Source: Planctomycetota bacterium (GTDB taxonomy: Bacteria; Planctomycetota; UBA1135; UBA2386). Taken from it: a stretch of 41,206 bases of DNA. A program made the translations under genes and the position numbers. Location of the stretch: NCBI GenBank assembly GCA_028281765.1, contig JANQJF010000098.1, positions 1-41,206 on the forward strand, written 5' to 3'. Position 1 is the first letter of the stretch; the number at the start of each line of letters is the position of its first letter. Below the pieces are notes generated by a model, which saw only the letters and a program-made list of their open reading frames with translations, did no database searches and had not been told where the DNA came from. Shown piece by piece: positions 34,335 through 41,206 of this stretch.

Positions 34335-36845
34335 TCACTGGCCGCGCGCCGAGTCGCGCAGCCGCGCGGCGTCATCGGGCCGTCCCCATGCGTCGTAGAG
34401 GTCTGCCAGCGCCTTGCGCGCCTGCGCCGCCTTCTGCGGCTGCACGTCGTCCAGCATCGAGAGGCTGCTGCGTAGCACCGCTTCGGCGTCGTCGAAGCGA
34501 CGCGCCGCGGTCAGCGCGCGGCCGCGGACGATCTTCGCGATGCCGAACAGCCAGTGCCCTTCCGGCAGCCCCCGCTCGACGAGGCCCGCTAGGTTCGAGT
34601 CGACGACGTCGGCTTCCTCGAGAGCAGCCTCGGACTCACCCGCCTCGCCCAGGAAACGCACGAGATTGCAGCGCGCGATGATCGTCTCGGGCACCGGCGT
34701 CGTCTCGAGGGCCAGGGCTTCCCGCGAGCGTCGAATGGCGCCCGGCAAGTCGTCAGAGCGATACAGCGCCGCGGCGAGATTTTGCAGAGCGCGCCGCACC
34801 GCCGCCGAGTCCGCGCCAAAGAGCTGCTGTGTGAGTTCCGCGATCTCCTGGAGCACCGGCAGCGCGGCCACGTGCTCGGAGCGCTCGACGAGGATCGTCG
34901 CCAGCGTACTCTTCGCCGAAAGAGTCCGGTTGTTCGTCGGTCCGAGATCTTCGACCGCGATCTCGACCGCTCGCTGCGCGAGTCGCGGTGCCCGATCTTC
35001 CCTCAGCGCGTGGCAGCACAGCGCGAGCGCAGTCAGCATCGAGAGATTCTCCGGCTCGACCCCGCCGTCCGTGTCTCGCACCGATTCGTACGCGCGCTCG
35101 AGCAGATCCGCGGCTTCGCGCAGGTCGCCCTTGCGATACAGCAGCGAACCGAGACTGAACTGCACGGTCGACAGGCTGCGCGGCGTCACGTCGGACAGCG
35201 CGCGCCAGCACTCGAGCGACTCGCGCAAGAGCCCCTCCGCGGCTTCGATCTCCCCGGTCTGGGACAGCAGGTTGCCGAGCTCTTCGAGTGCCACCGCGTG
35301 GAGCTGCTCGTAGTCGTCACGCAGCTCCCGCGCGAGCTCGAGGGCCCGCGTCAGGTGCGGCCGCGCCGGCTCCGGATACCCGCAGTCGCGATAGGTGCGA
35401 CCGACCTCGATCCGCAGGCGCAGCTCGAGCACCGGTCGGTCCGCGTACAGCGCCTCCGCGCCTTCCGCGGCGCGATCGAGGACGCCGCGCAACTGCCCCG
35501 CGTCCGTGCGATTCTCCGGCCGCAGCCCCTGGACCAGGTCCGTGATGTAGCGGTTGACGCCGCGCTGCAGCGCGACTTCGTCGGCGAGCTCGTCCGCCCG
35601 AGTCGCGGCGAGCCGCTCGGCGTCGTCAGCCCGGATCCACAACACGGTCGTCACGACCGAGAACGCGACGAGCCCGAACAGGAACAGCAGCATCCCGGCA
35701 AACGCGAGCCGGTGCCGCTGCACCCACTTGCGCACGCGGTAGATCGTCGTGGGCGGGCCGGCGAGCACCGGCTCGCGCGCGCGCACGCGGCGAACCTCCG
35801 CGAGGAGCTCGGCGGCGGACGGATAACGCTCGGTGCGATCCTTCGCCATCGCCCGCGCGACGATCCAGTCGAGCTCGACCGGAAGCTCGGGACGCCGCGA
35901 CGACGGGGGCGGCGGCGTCTCGTCGAGCACCGCCTGCACGACCGCGGTCAACGGTCGCCCGCGCACCTCGAACGGGCAGACGCCCGAAATCAGCTCGTAG
36001 AGCACGACGCCGAGCGCGTAGACGTCGGCACGCCCGTCGATCGCGTCGCCGCAGGTGCGGAGCTGTTCGGGACTCATGTAGAGCGGCGTGCCGAGCAGCT
36101 CGCCGTCGACCGTGCGCGCCGTCTCGTCATCGACCTCGAGGCATCGCGCGATGCCGAAGTCGATCACCTTCACCCGGCCCTCGCCGTCGACGAGGATGTT
36201 CGCCGGCTTGAGGTCGCGATGGACGATGCCGCGCAGGTGCCCGTGATGCACCGCGTCACAGATCGTCTCGAAGAGCGCAAGCACGCCGTCGAGCGAGAGC
36301 CCTGCCGCGGCGGTGTAGAGATCGACCGGCTGCGCGTTCTCGACGAGTTCGAGCGTGAACCACGGCACCGTGCGGCCCGTCGTTGGATCGTCGAACGTGC
36401 CGGACGCGTGCACCTGCGCGATGTGCGGATGACGGAGTCGACCGAGGACTTGTGCCTCGTACTCGAAACGACGGCGCGCGCGGTCCGAGGTCGGCCCAAG
36501 GCGCAGCGCCTTGAGCGCGACCGCCCGGTCCGGCGACGACTGGCGCGCCTCGTAGACGGTACCCATGCCTCCCGAAGCGATCACGCGCACGATCTCGAAC
36601 TCCCCGATCTTCATCCCGGGCGCGGCGACACCGCCTTCGAGCAGCGAGCGGGGCGCGTCGGTCGCGAACGGATCGCTACCAGCCGTCACGCGGGCGTCGA
36701 CGTCGAGCAGACGCTGGACCTCCGCACGGGTCTCTGGATCGTCCGCGCAGCGCTCCCCGAGCAGGACGGCCTGCTTCTCGGGCTCGAGGTCGAGGACTTC
36801 CTCGAACAGCTCCTGGACTTTCTGCCACTGGGCGGCGGACATCAC
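34335..36845 (-). CDS. Transmembrane Ser/Thr protein kinase with C-terminal TPRs
   Basis: An 836-residue protein. A helical N-terminal segment (about 1-75) precedes a Hanks-type kinase domain (about 80-345): IASGGMGTVYEA glycine loop, VALKAL lysine, catalytic HRDLKPANIL, magnesium-binding DFGIARCL, GTPLYMSPEQ, and DVYALGVVLYELISG. A single membrane helix lies at about 379-403 (LAFAGMLLFLFGLVAFSVV). The remaining 430 residues are TPR-like helices outside the membrane. All catalytic residues are present. It lies 52 bases downstream of an ECF sigma gene on the same strand, an arrangement very common in Planctomycetes, where the kinase probably controls the sigma factor's activity. Confidence 0.93.
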   Translation of the reverse strand: MMSAAQWQKVQELFEEVLDLEPEKQAVLLGERCADDPETRAEVQRLLDVDARVTAGSDPFATDAPRSLLEGGVAAPGMKIGEFEIVRVIASGGMGTVYEARQSSPDRAVALKALRLGPTSDRARRRFEYEAQVLGRLRHPHIAQVHASGTFDDPTTGRTVPWFTLELVENAQPVDLYTAAAGLSLDGVLALFETICDAVHHGHLRGIVHRDLKPANILVDGEGRVKVIDFGIARCLEVDDETARTVDGELLGTPLYMSPEQLRTCGDAIDGRADVYALGVVLYELISGVCPFEVRGRPLTAVVQAVLDETPPPPSSRRPELPVELDWIVARAMAKDRTERYPSAAELLAEVRRVRAREPVLAGPPTTIYRVRKWVQRHRLAFAGMLLFLFGLVAFSVVTTVLWIRADDAERLAATRADELADEVALQRGVNRYITDLVQGLRPENRTDAGQLRGVLDRAAEGAEALYADRPVLELRLRIEVGRTYRDCGYPEPARPHLTRALELARELRDDYEQLHAVALEELGNLLSQTGEIEAAEGLLRESLECWRALSDVTPRSLSTVQFSLGSLLYRKGDLREAADLLERAYESVRDTDGGVEPENLSMLTALALCCHALREDRAPRLAQRAVEIAVEDLGPTNNRTLSAKSTLATILVERSEHVAALPVLQEIAELTQQLFGADSAAVRRALQNLAAALYRSDDLPGAIRRSREALALETTPVPETIIARCNLVRFLGEAGESEAALEEADVVDSNLAGLVERGLPEGHWLFGIAKIVRGRALTAARRFDDAEAVLRSSLSMLDDVQPQKAAQARKALADLYDAWGRPDDAARLRDSARGQ

Positions 36846-36897
36846 TCCTACCGTCGCCAGGGCCGGTCCGGACCCGCCAAGGAACCCGAGAAAACAC

Positions 36898-37545
36898 TCA
36901 TTCTTCCTCGATTGCGGCGACGAGCCACGCGCGTGCGAGCCGCCATTTGCGCTCGACGCTGCGCAGGGACATGTCGAGCGCAGCCGCGATCTGCTCGTGG
37001 GTCAGGCCGCCGAAGAACTTCAGCTCGACGAGGTGCGCGAGTTCGACGTCGTTCTCGGCGAGCTTGGCCAGCGACTCGTCGATTGCGAGGACGGAGTCGG
37101 ATCGGTCCGCGACCTCGAACAGCTGCTCGTCGAGCGTGATCTTGGCGCGCGAGCCGCCTCGCTTGTCGCTCCCGCGGCGCCGCGCGTGGTCGACGAGCGC
37201 GAATCGCATCGCCCGGGCCGCGACGCGCACGAAGTGCCGCGCGTCCTCGAACTCGCCCTGCTCGCCACCGAGCCGAATCCAGGCTTCGTGGATCAGGGCC
37301 GTCGCCTGCAGCGTGTGCCCCTGCGGCTGATCCCCGAGCAGGCGCTGCGCGATGCGGCGCAGCTCGTCGTACACGAGCGGCATCATCTGCTCGGCGACTT
37401 CGGGCTCGCCGGTCTCGAGTCGGCGGAGCAGCGAAGCGTTCGGCGGAGGCGATTCCACGGGGCCATCGTACCACGCCGCGAGGTGCGACGCGGGACTGGT
37501 CGCCAGGTAGTGCGCGGCCATCTGACGCTGAGAGTCCGACGTCAT
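36898..37545 (-). CDS. ECF sigma factor, kinase-linked Planctomycete type
   Basis: A 215-residue protein using the ATG at 37545. It carries sigma region 2 (about 55-130: VYDELRRIAQRLLGDQPQGH, TALIHEAWIRLGG, FEDARHFVRVAARAMRFALV, DHARRR) and region 4 helix-turn-helix (about 160-210: FFGGLTHEQIAAALDMSLRS, VERKWRLARAWL). The HTLQATALIHEAW and DARHFVRVAA features are typical of the ECF family expanded in Planctomycetes and usually encoded beside Ser/Thr kinases, as here. No anti-sigma gene is adjacent. Its start codon overlaps the start codon of the divergent pseudo-receiver reading frame by two bases. Confidence 0.9.
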   Translation of the reverse strand: MTSDSQRQMAAHYLATSPASHLAAWYDGPVESPPPNASLLRRLETGEPEVAEQMMPLVYDELRRIAQRLLGDQPQGHTLQATALIHEAWIRLGGEQGEFEDARHFVRVAARAMRFALVDHARRRGSDKRGGSRAKITLDEQLFEVADRSDSVLAIDESLAKLAENDVELAHLVELKFFGGLTHEQIAAALDMSLRSVERKWRLARAWLVAAIEEE

Positions 37546-37984
37546 GAGCGTTTCCCGACGCCGGTCGCTCGCGCTTGACCCAAATCGGAATCGTGCCGAT
37601 GCCTCCTCTGTGGAAGCTTCTGCGGACCAACGAACCGACCTACTCGCACTGAGCGTCGAGCCGCGCTCGATCGCTCCGTTGCGCGAGGAGCTTGAGCGAC
37701 GCGGGATGCTGCTCGACGTCGCGGGCTCGATGTGCGATCTGCGAACGGCCTTCTTCAGCCGCGGCGGCCACGAGGTGTTCATCGTGATGCCGGACGTGCC
37801 GGTGTCGCTCGCGGAGCGGGCCGTGCAGGCGCTGCGCGAGCTGGACTCCGACGTCTCGGTCGTCGTGTTCGGCAGCGGCTTGCGACACGCGGAGCTGCCG
37901 GGCACGGTCCACCGCTGCCCCGAGTTCCACCCGACCTCGCGCGCGGGCATCGGCGCGGTGCTGCGCGCCGTCGAGCTGCGCTGA
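37544..37984 (+). CDS. Small pseudo-receiver-like protein
   Basis: A 146-residue protein if the ATG at 37544 is used. A GTG at 37610 giving 124 residues would avoid overlapping the divergent sigma start and fits the fold better. From about residue 33 the sequence alternates strands and helices in a receiver-like order: LLALSVEP, a helix, MLLDVAGS, a helix, HEVFIVMPDVPVS, LAERAVQALRELDSD, VSVVVFGSG, then a final helix IGAVLRAVEL. The acidic pair after strand 1 and the Thr/Lys of true receivers are not evident, so phosphorylation is doubtful. It ends 52 bases before comM on the same strand. The function is unknown. Confidence 0.6.
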   Translation: MSVSRRRSLALDPNRNRADASSVEASADQRTDLLALSVEPRSIAPLREELERRGMLLDVAGSMCDLRTAFFSRGGHEVFIVMPDVPVSLAERAVQALRELDSDVSVVVFGSGLRHAELPGTVHRCPEFHPTSRAGIGAVLRAVELR

Positions 37985-38036
37985 GTCCGTCGGAACTCGC
38001 GCGTCACCTCCGCTCGATCCCGGGCCACAGGGAAGT

Positions 38037-39557
38037 GTGGCAGAGCTCGAAACCAGAGGGCGGCCGGTCCGTGTCGGCTCCGGCACCGTGGTCGGCGTCG
38101 ACGCGATCGCGGTCTCGATCGAAGCGGTCATGCACGGGGACGCGAAGAACGCACAGCTCCTCGGGTCCGTCGATCGCGTCGTGCGCGAAGCGTACCTCCG
38201 CGTGCTGCACGCGTTCCGCTCGGTCGGGCTACCCCCGCCCCGCGGCATCCCGACCGTGAACTTCGCACCGGCGGAGCTGCCGAAGTCGGGCACGGGGTTC
38301 GACCTGCCGCTCGCGCTCGCCCTGGCCGGAGCCGGCGCGCAGGTCGAGCCGGCCCGACTGCACGCTCTCGCCGCGTTCGGCGAGGTGGGGCTCGACGGAC
38401 GCATTCTGCCGGCGCGTGGAGTCGTGCCCGTCGCGGTCGCCGCCCGTGAGCACGGCTGGCGTGCTTTGATCACCGGGCCCGCGGATGCCGCGCACGCCGC
38501 GGTGGTCCCCGGCATCGACGTCCTCGCCGCCGAGACGCTCGGGGACGCTCTGCGCATCGCCGCCGCGGGCAACCGCTCGGACGCCGTCGTGAGCCCGACG
38601 CATTCGGCGCGCACGGCCGCCACGCGGTCGCCGGACCTCGCCGACATCCGCGGGCACGAAACCGCGAAGCGCGCGCTCTGCGTCGCCGCGGCGGGCCGTC
38701 ACAATGTCCTGCTGATCGGACCGCCCGGATCCGGCAAGAGCGCGCTCGCGCGGCGCGCCATCGGACTGCTGCCTCCGGCCGCGCCCGAAGAGCAACTCGA
38801 CATCCTGCGCATTCGATCGGCACACGGAGATGCGCCGGGCGGCGCCCCGGACGGCCGCCCATTCCGCGCCCCCCACCACAGCAGCTCTGCTGCGAGCGTG
38901 CTCGGCGGCGGCTCGTGCCCGCGGCCCGGCGAGGTCACGCTCGCGCACCACGGAGTATTGTTCCTCGACGAGCTGCCGGAGTTCCGTCGCGAGGCACTGG
39001 AGGGCCTGCGCCAACCGCTCGAAGAGCACGCGATCTCGATCGGACGCGCCCAACAGACCGTCACGCTCCCCGCCGACTTCGTGCTGATCGCCGCCATGAA
39101 CCCGTGCCCGTGCGGATACGACGGCGACCCCCGCCAGGTGTGTCGATGCACGTCACGAGAACGCGAGCGCTATCGTCGCCGCATCTCTGGACCGCTTCTC
39201 GATCGGTTCGACGCGATCGTGCGCGTGCCGACCCTCGAGCCGGAGGACTACGAACGCCCATGCCCCCCGGCCTGGGCGACTCCGGCCCTGCGACAGCACG
39301 TCCTCGCAGCCGTCGATCTCGCGCGCGCTCGCGAGCACGGACCGAACGGTCGACTCGACGGAGAACACCTGCAGCACATCGCCGAGCTGGACGACGACGC
39401 CAAGAGCGCGCTCCGGCGACTGACTCGCGTCGATCGACTGACCGGTCGCGGCCGCACGCGATTGCTTCGCGTCGCGCGCACCGTGGCCGACCTCGCCGGC
39501 TCGGAGCGGATCCGCGACAGGCACGTGCTGGAGGCGGGCCGATTACGGAAGGGCTAG
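38037..39557 (+). CDS. comM: ComM/YifB family Mg-chelatase-like AAA+ ATPase
   Basis: A 506-residue cytoplasmic protein starting at GTG 38037 (AGGGAA upstream). The N-terminal domain (about 15-180) is the ChlI-type S5-like fold (VDAIAVSIEAVMHGDAK, IPTVNFAPAELPKSGTGFDL, FGEVGLDGRILPARGVVPVA). The AAA+ domain has the Walker A GPPGSGKSALARR, the family motif FRAPHHSSSAAS, Walker B GVLFLDELPEF, and the four-cysteine insert with MNPCPCGYDGD and CRC. The arginine finger region is PLLDRFD. The C-terminal lid follows. ComM is a hexameric helicase that promotes branch migration when transformed DNA integrates. Convergent with the next gene, with 9 bases between the stops. Confidence 0.94.
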   Translation: MAELETRGRPVRVGSGTVVGVDAIAVSIEAVMHGDAKNAQLLGSVDRVVREAYLRVLHAFRSVGLPPPRGIPTVNFAPAELPKSGTGFDLPLALALAGAGAQVEPARLHALAAFGEVGLDGRILPARGVVPVAVAAREHGWRALITGPADAAHAAVVPGIDVLAAETLGDALRIAAAGNRSDAVVSPTHSARTAATRSPDLADIRGHETAKRALCVAAAGRHNVLLIGPPGSGKSALARRAIGLLPPAAPEEQLDILRIRSAHGDAPGGAPDGRPFRAPHHSSSAASVLGGGSCPRPGEVTLAHHGVLFLDELPEFRREALEGLRQPLEEHAISIGRAQQTVTLPADFVLIAAMNPCPCGYDGDPRQVCRCTSRERERYRRRISGPLLDRFDAIVRVPTLEPEDYERPCPPAWATPALRQHVLAAVDLARAREHGPNGRLDGEHLQHIAELDDDAKSALRRLTRVDRLTGRGRTRLLRVARTVADLAGSERIRDRHVLEAGRLRKG

Positions 39558-39572
39558 TTGCTAGTACTAGCG
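39554..39572. repeat. Cluster of three CTAG tetramers at a convergent gene junction
   Basis: CTAG occurs at 39554, 39561 and 39567 within 17 bases. The last two form the 10-bp palindrome CTAGTACTAG. The first and third contain the TAG stops of comM and of the convergent secreted-protein gene. The spacing resembles ends of the dispersed repeat (CTAGTG...CACTAG) left without the body of the element. Confidence 0.45.
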
Positions 39573-40967
39573 CTTGCCGACGGCGCCTTGCAGCTTCGGC
39601 GCGAACCCCTCGCGCCGAAGCTCGAGACGACCGAGCGTGCGCTCGAAGTCCGGCTCCAGCTCGTCGAACACGCCCCGCGGCGCATCGGCACAGAACGACA
39701 GGTAGCCGCCCCCCTTCGTCGCGAACACGACGATCTCACAGACGCGCCGCGTCGAGCCGCCGCGCCGCGCCACTTCGTACCCCCCGCGCATGCGCACGGC
39801 CTCCGCGTCGCGCAGCTGCGTGTGCTCACGTGGCGCGAACCGGACGTCGGGATGCGCGAGACGAAGCCAGCGCTCGACCGTGTCGACCGCCGAGTCGAGC
39901 ATCACCTGCTCGCCGAGTTGGTCGAGACGGACGAGACTCATCGTCGCGTCGAACATCTCACATCGCGCGGTGACTTCGCCGCGCTTGGTTTCGCCGACGG
40001 ACCACATCGGGTTGGGGAGCCTCAGCGCGAACGTCTCTCCGGCCTCGGCACAGAGCGACGGATCGCAGAAGTCGGAGCGCCGCGTGCTCAGCTGACGCGC
40101 GCGCGATTCGGTCGTCGGGACGGCGACGAGGCTGGTGCCGTTGACCTCACGGCGCAGGCAGGCTCCGGCGCCATCGATCCATTCGACGTTCTCCGCCGGA
40201 GCACTCCGCTGCGTAAGCACGCGGACCAACGAACGCGCTCCCTTCTGACGGATCGTGCGGGTCGCGCCGACGTCGAAGGTGTCTCGCCGCCATTCCGCCG
40301 ATCGCGGATCGAACACGTCGAACTCGGCGACGCGCCGAGACGTCGCTCCGCGCAGCTCGGTCCGAAGCTCCAACGGGAATCGGGAGTTCCGCGGGAAGGC
40401 GTACGACTTCCGCGTCGATCCACCTCCGGACTTGCTGACGACATCGAGGCGACCGTCCAGGACCACTCCCCGGACGACGCGCTCGGCGCCGACGCGCTCC
40501 TCGCGACCACGCACGCGCTCGTGGTAGAAGCACGTCTGCGGACGCCCTTCGGCATCGAGCGTCTCGAGTACCGTCACCTCCGTCGCGCGATCTTCGATCG
40601 TGAAGCGCCACTCCTCGCTGATGCGCAGCCCTCCGTCTTCGCGCATCGAATGCTCGTGCAGCCAGCCGACGGCCTTCCCACGGTCGTCGTGCAGGACGAA
40701 CCACTGGTCCACGCTGCGGTCGTCCGCCGACTCGCTCGGCGCCTCGGGCAGCTCCGCGCGCCGTGCGCTCGCGGCGCGGACGATCGCCGCGGCCTTCGAC
40801 TTCTCGAAACCGATCACCATCCCCGAGCCGACCTCGAGCTCCACGTAGGAGGCCGTCTCCTTGACGATCCGCCCCTCGATCTCCGTGCCGTTGCGGAGCC
40901 GGATGCGATCCGCGTCGACGGCTTGGGAAACCTGGCAGAGCGAGAACAACAGCAGCGTAGCTAGCAT
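39567..40967 (-). CDS. Secreted protein of unknown function with an N-terminal small beta domain
   Basis: A 466-residue exported protein. The ATG at 40967 starts a signal peptide (MLATLLLFSLCQVSQA), and a GTG at 40994 would extend it by nine residues. The mature N-terminus (DRIRLRNGTEIEGRIVKETA) is a short Sm-like or SHD1-like beta domain like that in the protein at 22183-23604. The rest (about 90-466) is a mixed alpha/beta region without a recognised family. It contains VDQWFVLHDDRGKAVGWLHE, EVTVLETLDAEGRP, VEWIDGAGACLRREV and a C-terminal segment YLSFCADAPRGVFDELEPDF reminiscent of proteins that compute a fitted or squared error term, although this resemblance is weak. No catalytic residues can be pointed to. 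The stop codon TAG is part of a CTAG cluster. Confidence 0.7.
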   Translation of the reverse strand: MLATLLLFSLCQVSQAVDADRIRLRNGTEIEGRIVKETASYVELEVGSGMVIGFEKSKAAAIVRAASARRAELPEAPSESADDRSVDQWFVLHDDRGKAVGWLHEHSMREDGGLRISEEWRFTIEDRATEVTVLETLDAEGRPQTCFYHERVRGREERVGAERVVRGVVLDGRLDVVSKSGGGSTRKSYAFPRNSRFPLELRTELRGATSRRVAEFDVFDPRSAEWRRDTFDVGATRTIRQKGARSLVRVLTQRSAPAENVEWIDGAGACLRREVNGTSLVAVPTTESRARQLSTRRSDFCDPSLCAEAGETFALRLPNPMWSVGETKRGEVTARCEMFDATMSLVRLDQLGEQVMLDSAVDTVERWLRLAHPDVRFAPREHTQLRDAEAVRMRGGYEVARRGGSTRRVCEIVVFATKGGGYLSFCADAPRGVFDELEPDFERTLGRLELRREGFAPKLQGAVGKR

Positions 40968-41078
40968 CTGGACCGTCCGATCTGAGCTGGACACCTGGGG
41001 GGTGAACCTGCCTTGTCATCGACCGAACGGGCGGCTCCGCTTGAGCGATCTGTCGCGAACCTCTACACCGGCGCCCCG

Positions 41079-41206
41079 ACAGTGTCCCTCGTCTGAAGTC
41101 CGAAGCGAAAGTAGCCGCGTCAGTCGATTCGCTCGCAAGGCGCTGCGACGACACGGCTTGTCAGTGGACAAGTTGAGGAGCAGCAACGCAGCGAGCGGGT
41201 CGAATG
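41079..41206 (+). repeat. Dispersed CTAG-ended repeat element, copy C (truncated by the window end)
   Basis: Aligns without gaps to copy B from its left end. The first ten bases are ACAGTGTCCC, against CTAGTGCTCC in B, so this end has decayed. The next 50 bases are moderately similar. Bases 41141-41206 are identical to 19995-20060, including both nested stems. The right inverted repeat is outside the window. It lies 112 bases upstream of the start of the secreted protein gene at 39567-40967, with an 84-base unexplained stretch between 40995 and 41078. Confidence 0.8.

Noticed and set aside
40147..41154. 335-codon frame starting MSSQRLASES in repeat copy C and running through the opposite-frame secreted gene
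   Set aside because: Beyond the repeat it is Arg-rich shadow text of the gene at 39567-40967. The shared start is explained by the repeat.

Overview
The window looks like chromosomal DNA of a Planctomycetota bacterium, probably of the deep-branching marine or groundwater type. I base this on the very high GC content, many secreted FG-GAP/VCBS-repeat proteins, a Planctomycete-type cytochrome c protein (propeller, HEAT-like repeats and CxxCH), an ECF sigma factor next to a Ser/Thr kinase with TPRs, and a C-terminal domain around a GTPGAGG-type motif that I associate with this phylum. A heptose epimerase (hldD) implies a Gram-negative envelope with lipopolysaccharide. No phage, plasmid, CRISPR, rRNA or tRNA gene was recognised.

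Layout. 1-99: truncated copy of a dispersed repeat. 96-2808 (minus strand): ECF sigma factor, ChrR-like cupin anti-sigma and a TPR lipoprotein, read towards the left. 2844-9104 (plus): FG-GAP protein, hybrid histidine kinase, large FG-GAP protein, closed by a perfect bidirectional terminator. 9246-13242 (minus): a secreted DUF3344-like protein and a cytochrome c/HEAT protein. 13405-19930 (plus): release factor 3, glutamate dehydrogenase, and an unusual receiver/PEP-pyruvate-binding-domain protein. 19933-20101: a complete 169-bp repeat element. 20098-22049 (minus): hldD and a LolA-like secreted protein. 22183-23604 (plus): secreted HEAT-like protein. 23641-31422 (minus): a giant TPR/alpha-2-macroglobulin protein. 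31525-33213: divergent iodotyrosine-deiodinase-like flavoprotein and a glycosyltransferase-like protein. 33197-37545 (minus): ECF sigma factor, TPR Ser/Thr kinase, secreted protein. 37544-39557 (plus): pseudo-receiver protein and ComM/YifB. 39567-40967 (minus): secreted protein. 41079-41206: a third, truncated copy of the repeat.

How the genes fit together. Most of the window is ordinary housekeeping (prfC, gdhA, hldD, comM) mixed with two sigma-factor signalling modules and a large secreted or periplasmic protein repertoire. The two signalling modules are sigma/anti-sigma, probably for oxidative or envelope stress, and sigma/kinase.

The most unusual content is the dispersed repeat. It has 10-bp terminal inverted repeats starting with CTAG, a highly conserved core with two nested stems (66 bases identical between two copies), and a habit of lying exactly at TAG stop codons of genes. 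Other points of interest are the giant alpha-2-macroglobulin-like protein with TPR/MG modules duplicated at both ends, the receiver-fused ATP-grasp protein with no phosphohistidine domain, and a close bacterial relative of iodotyrosine deiodinase.
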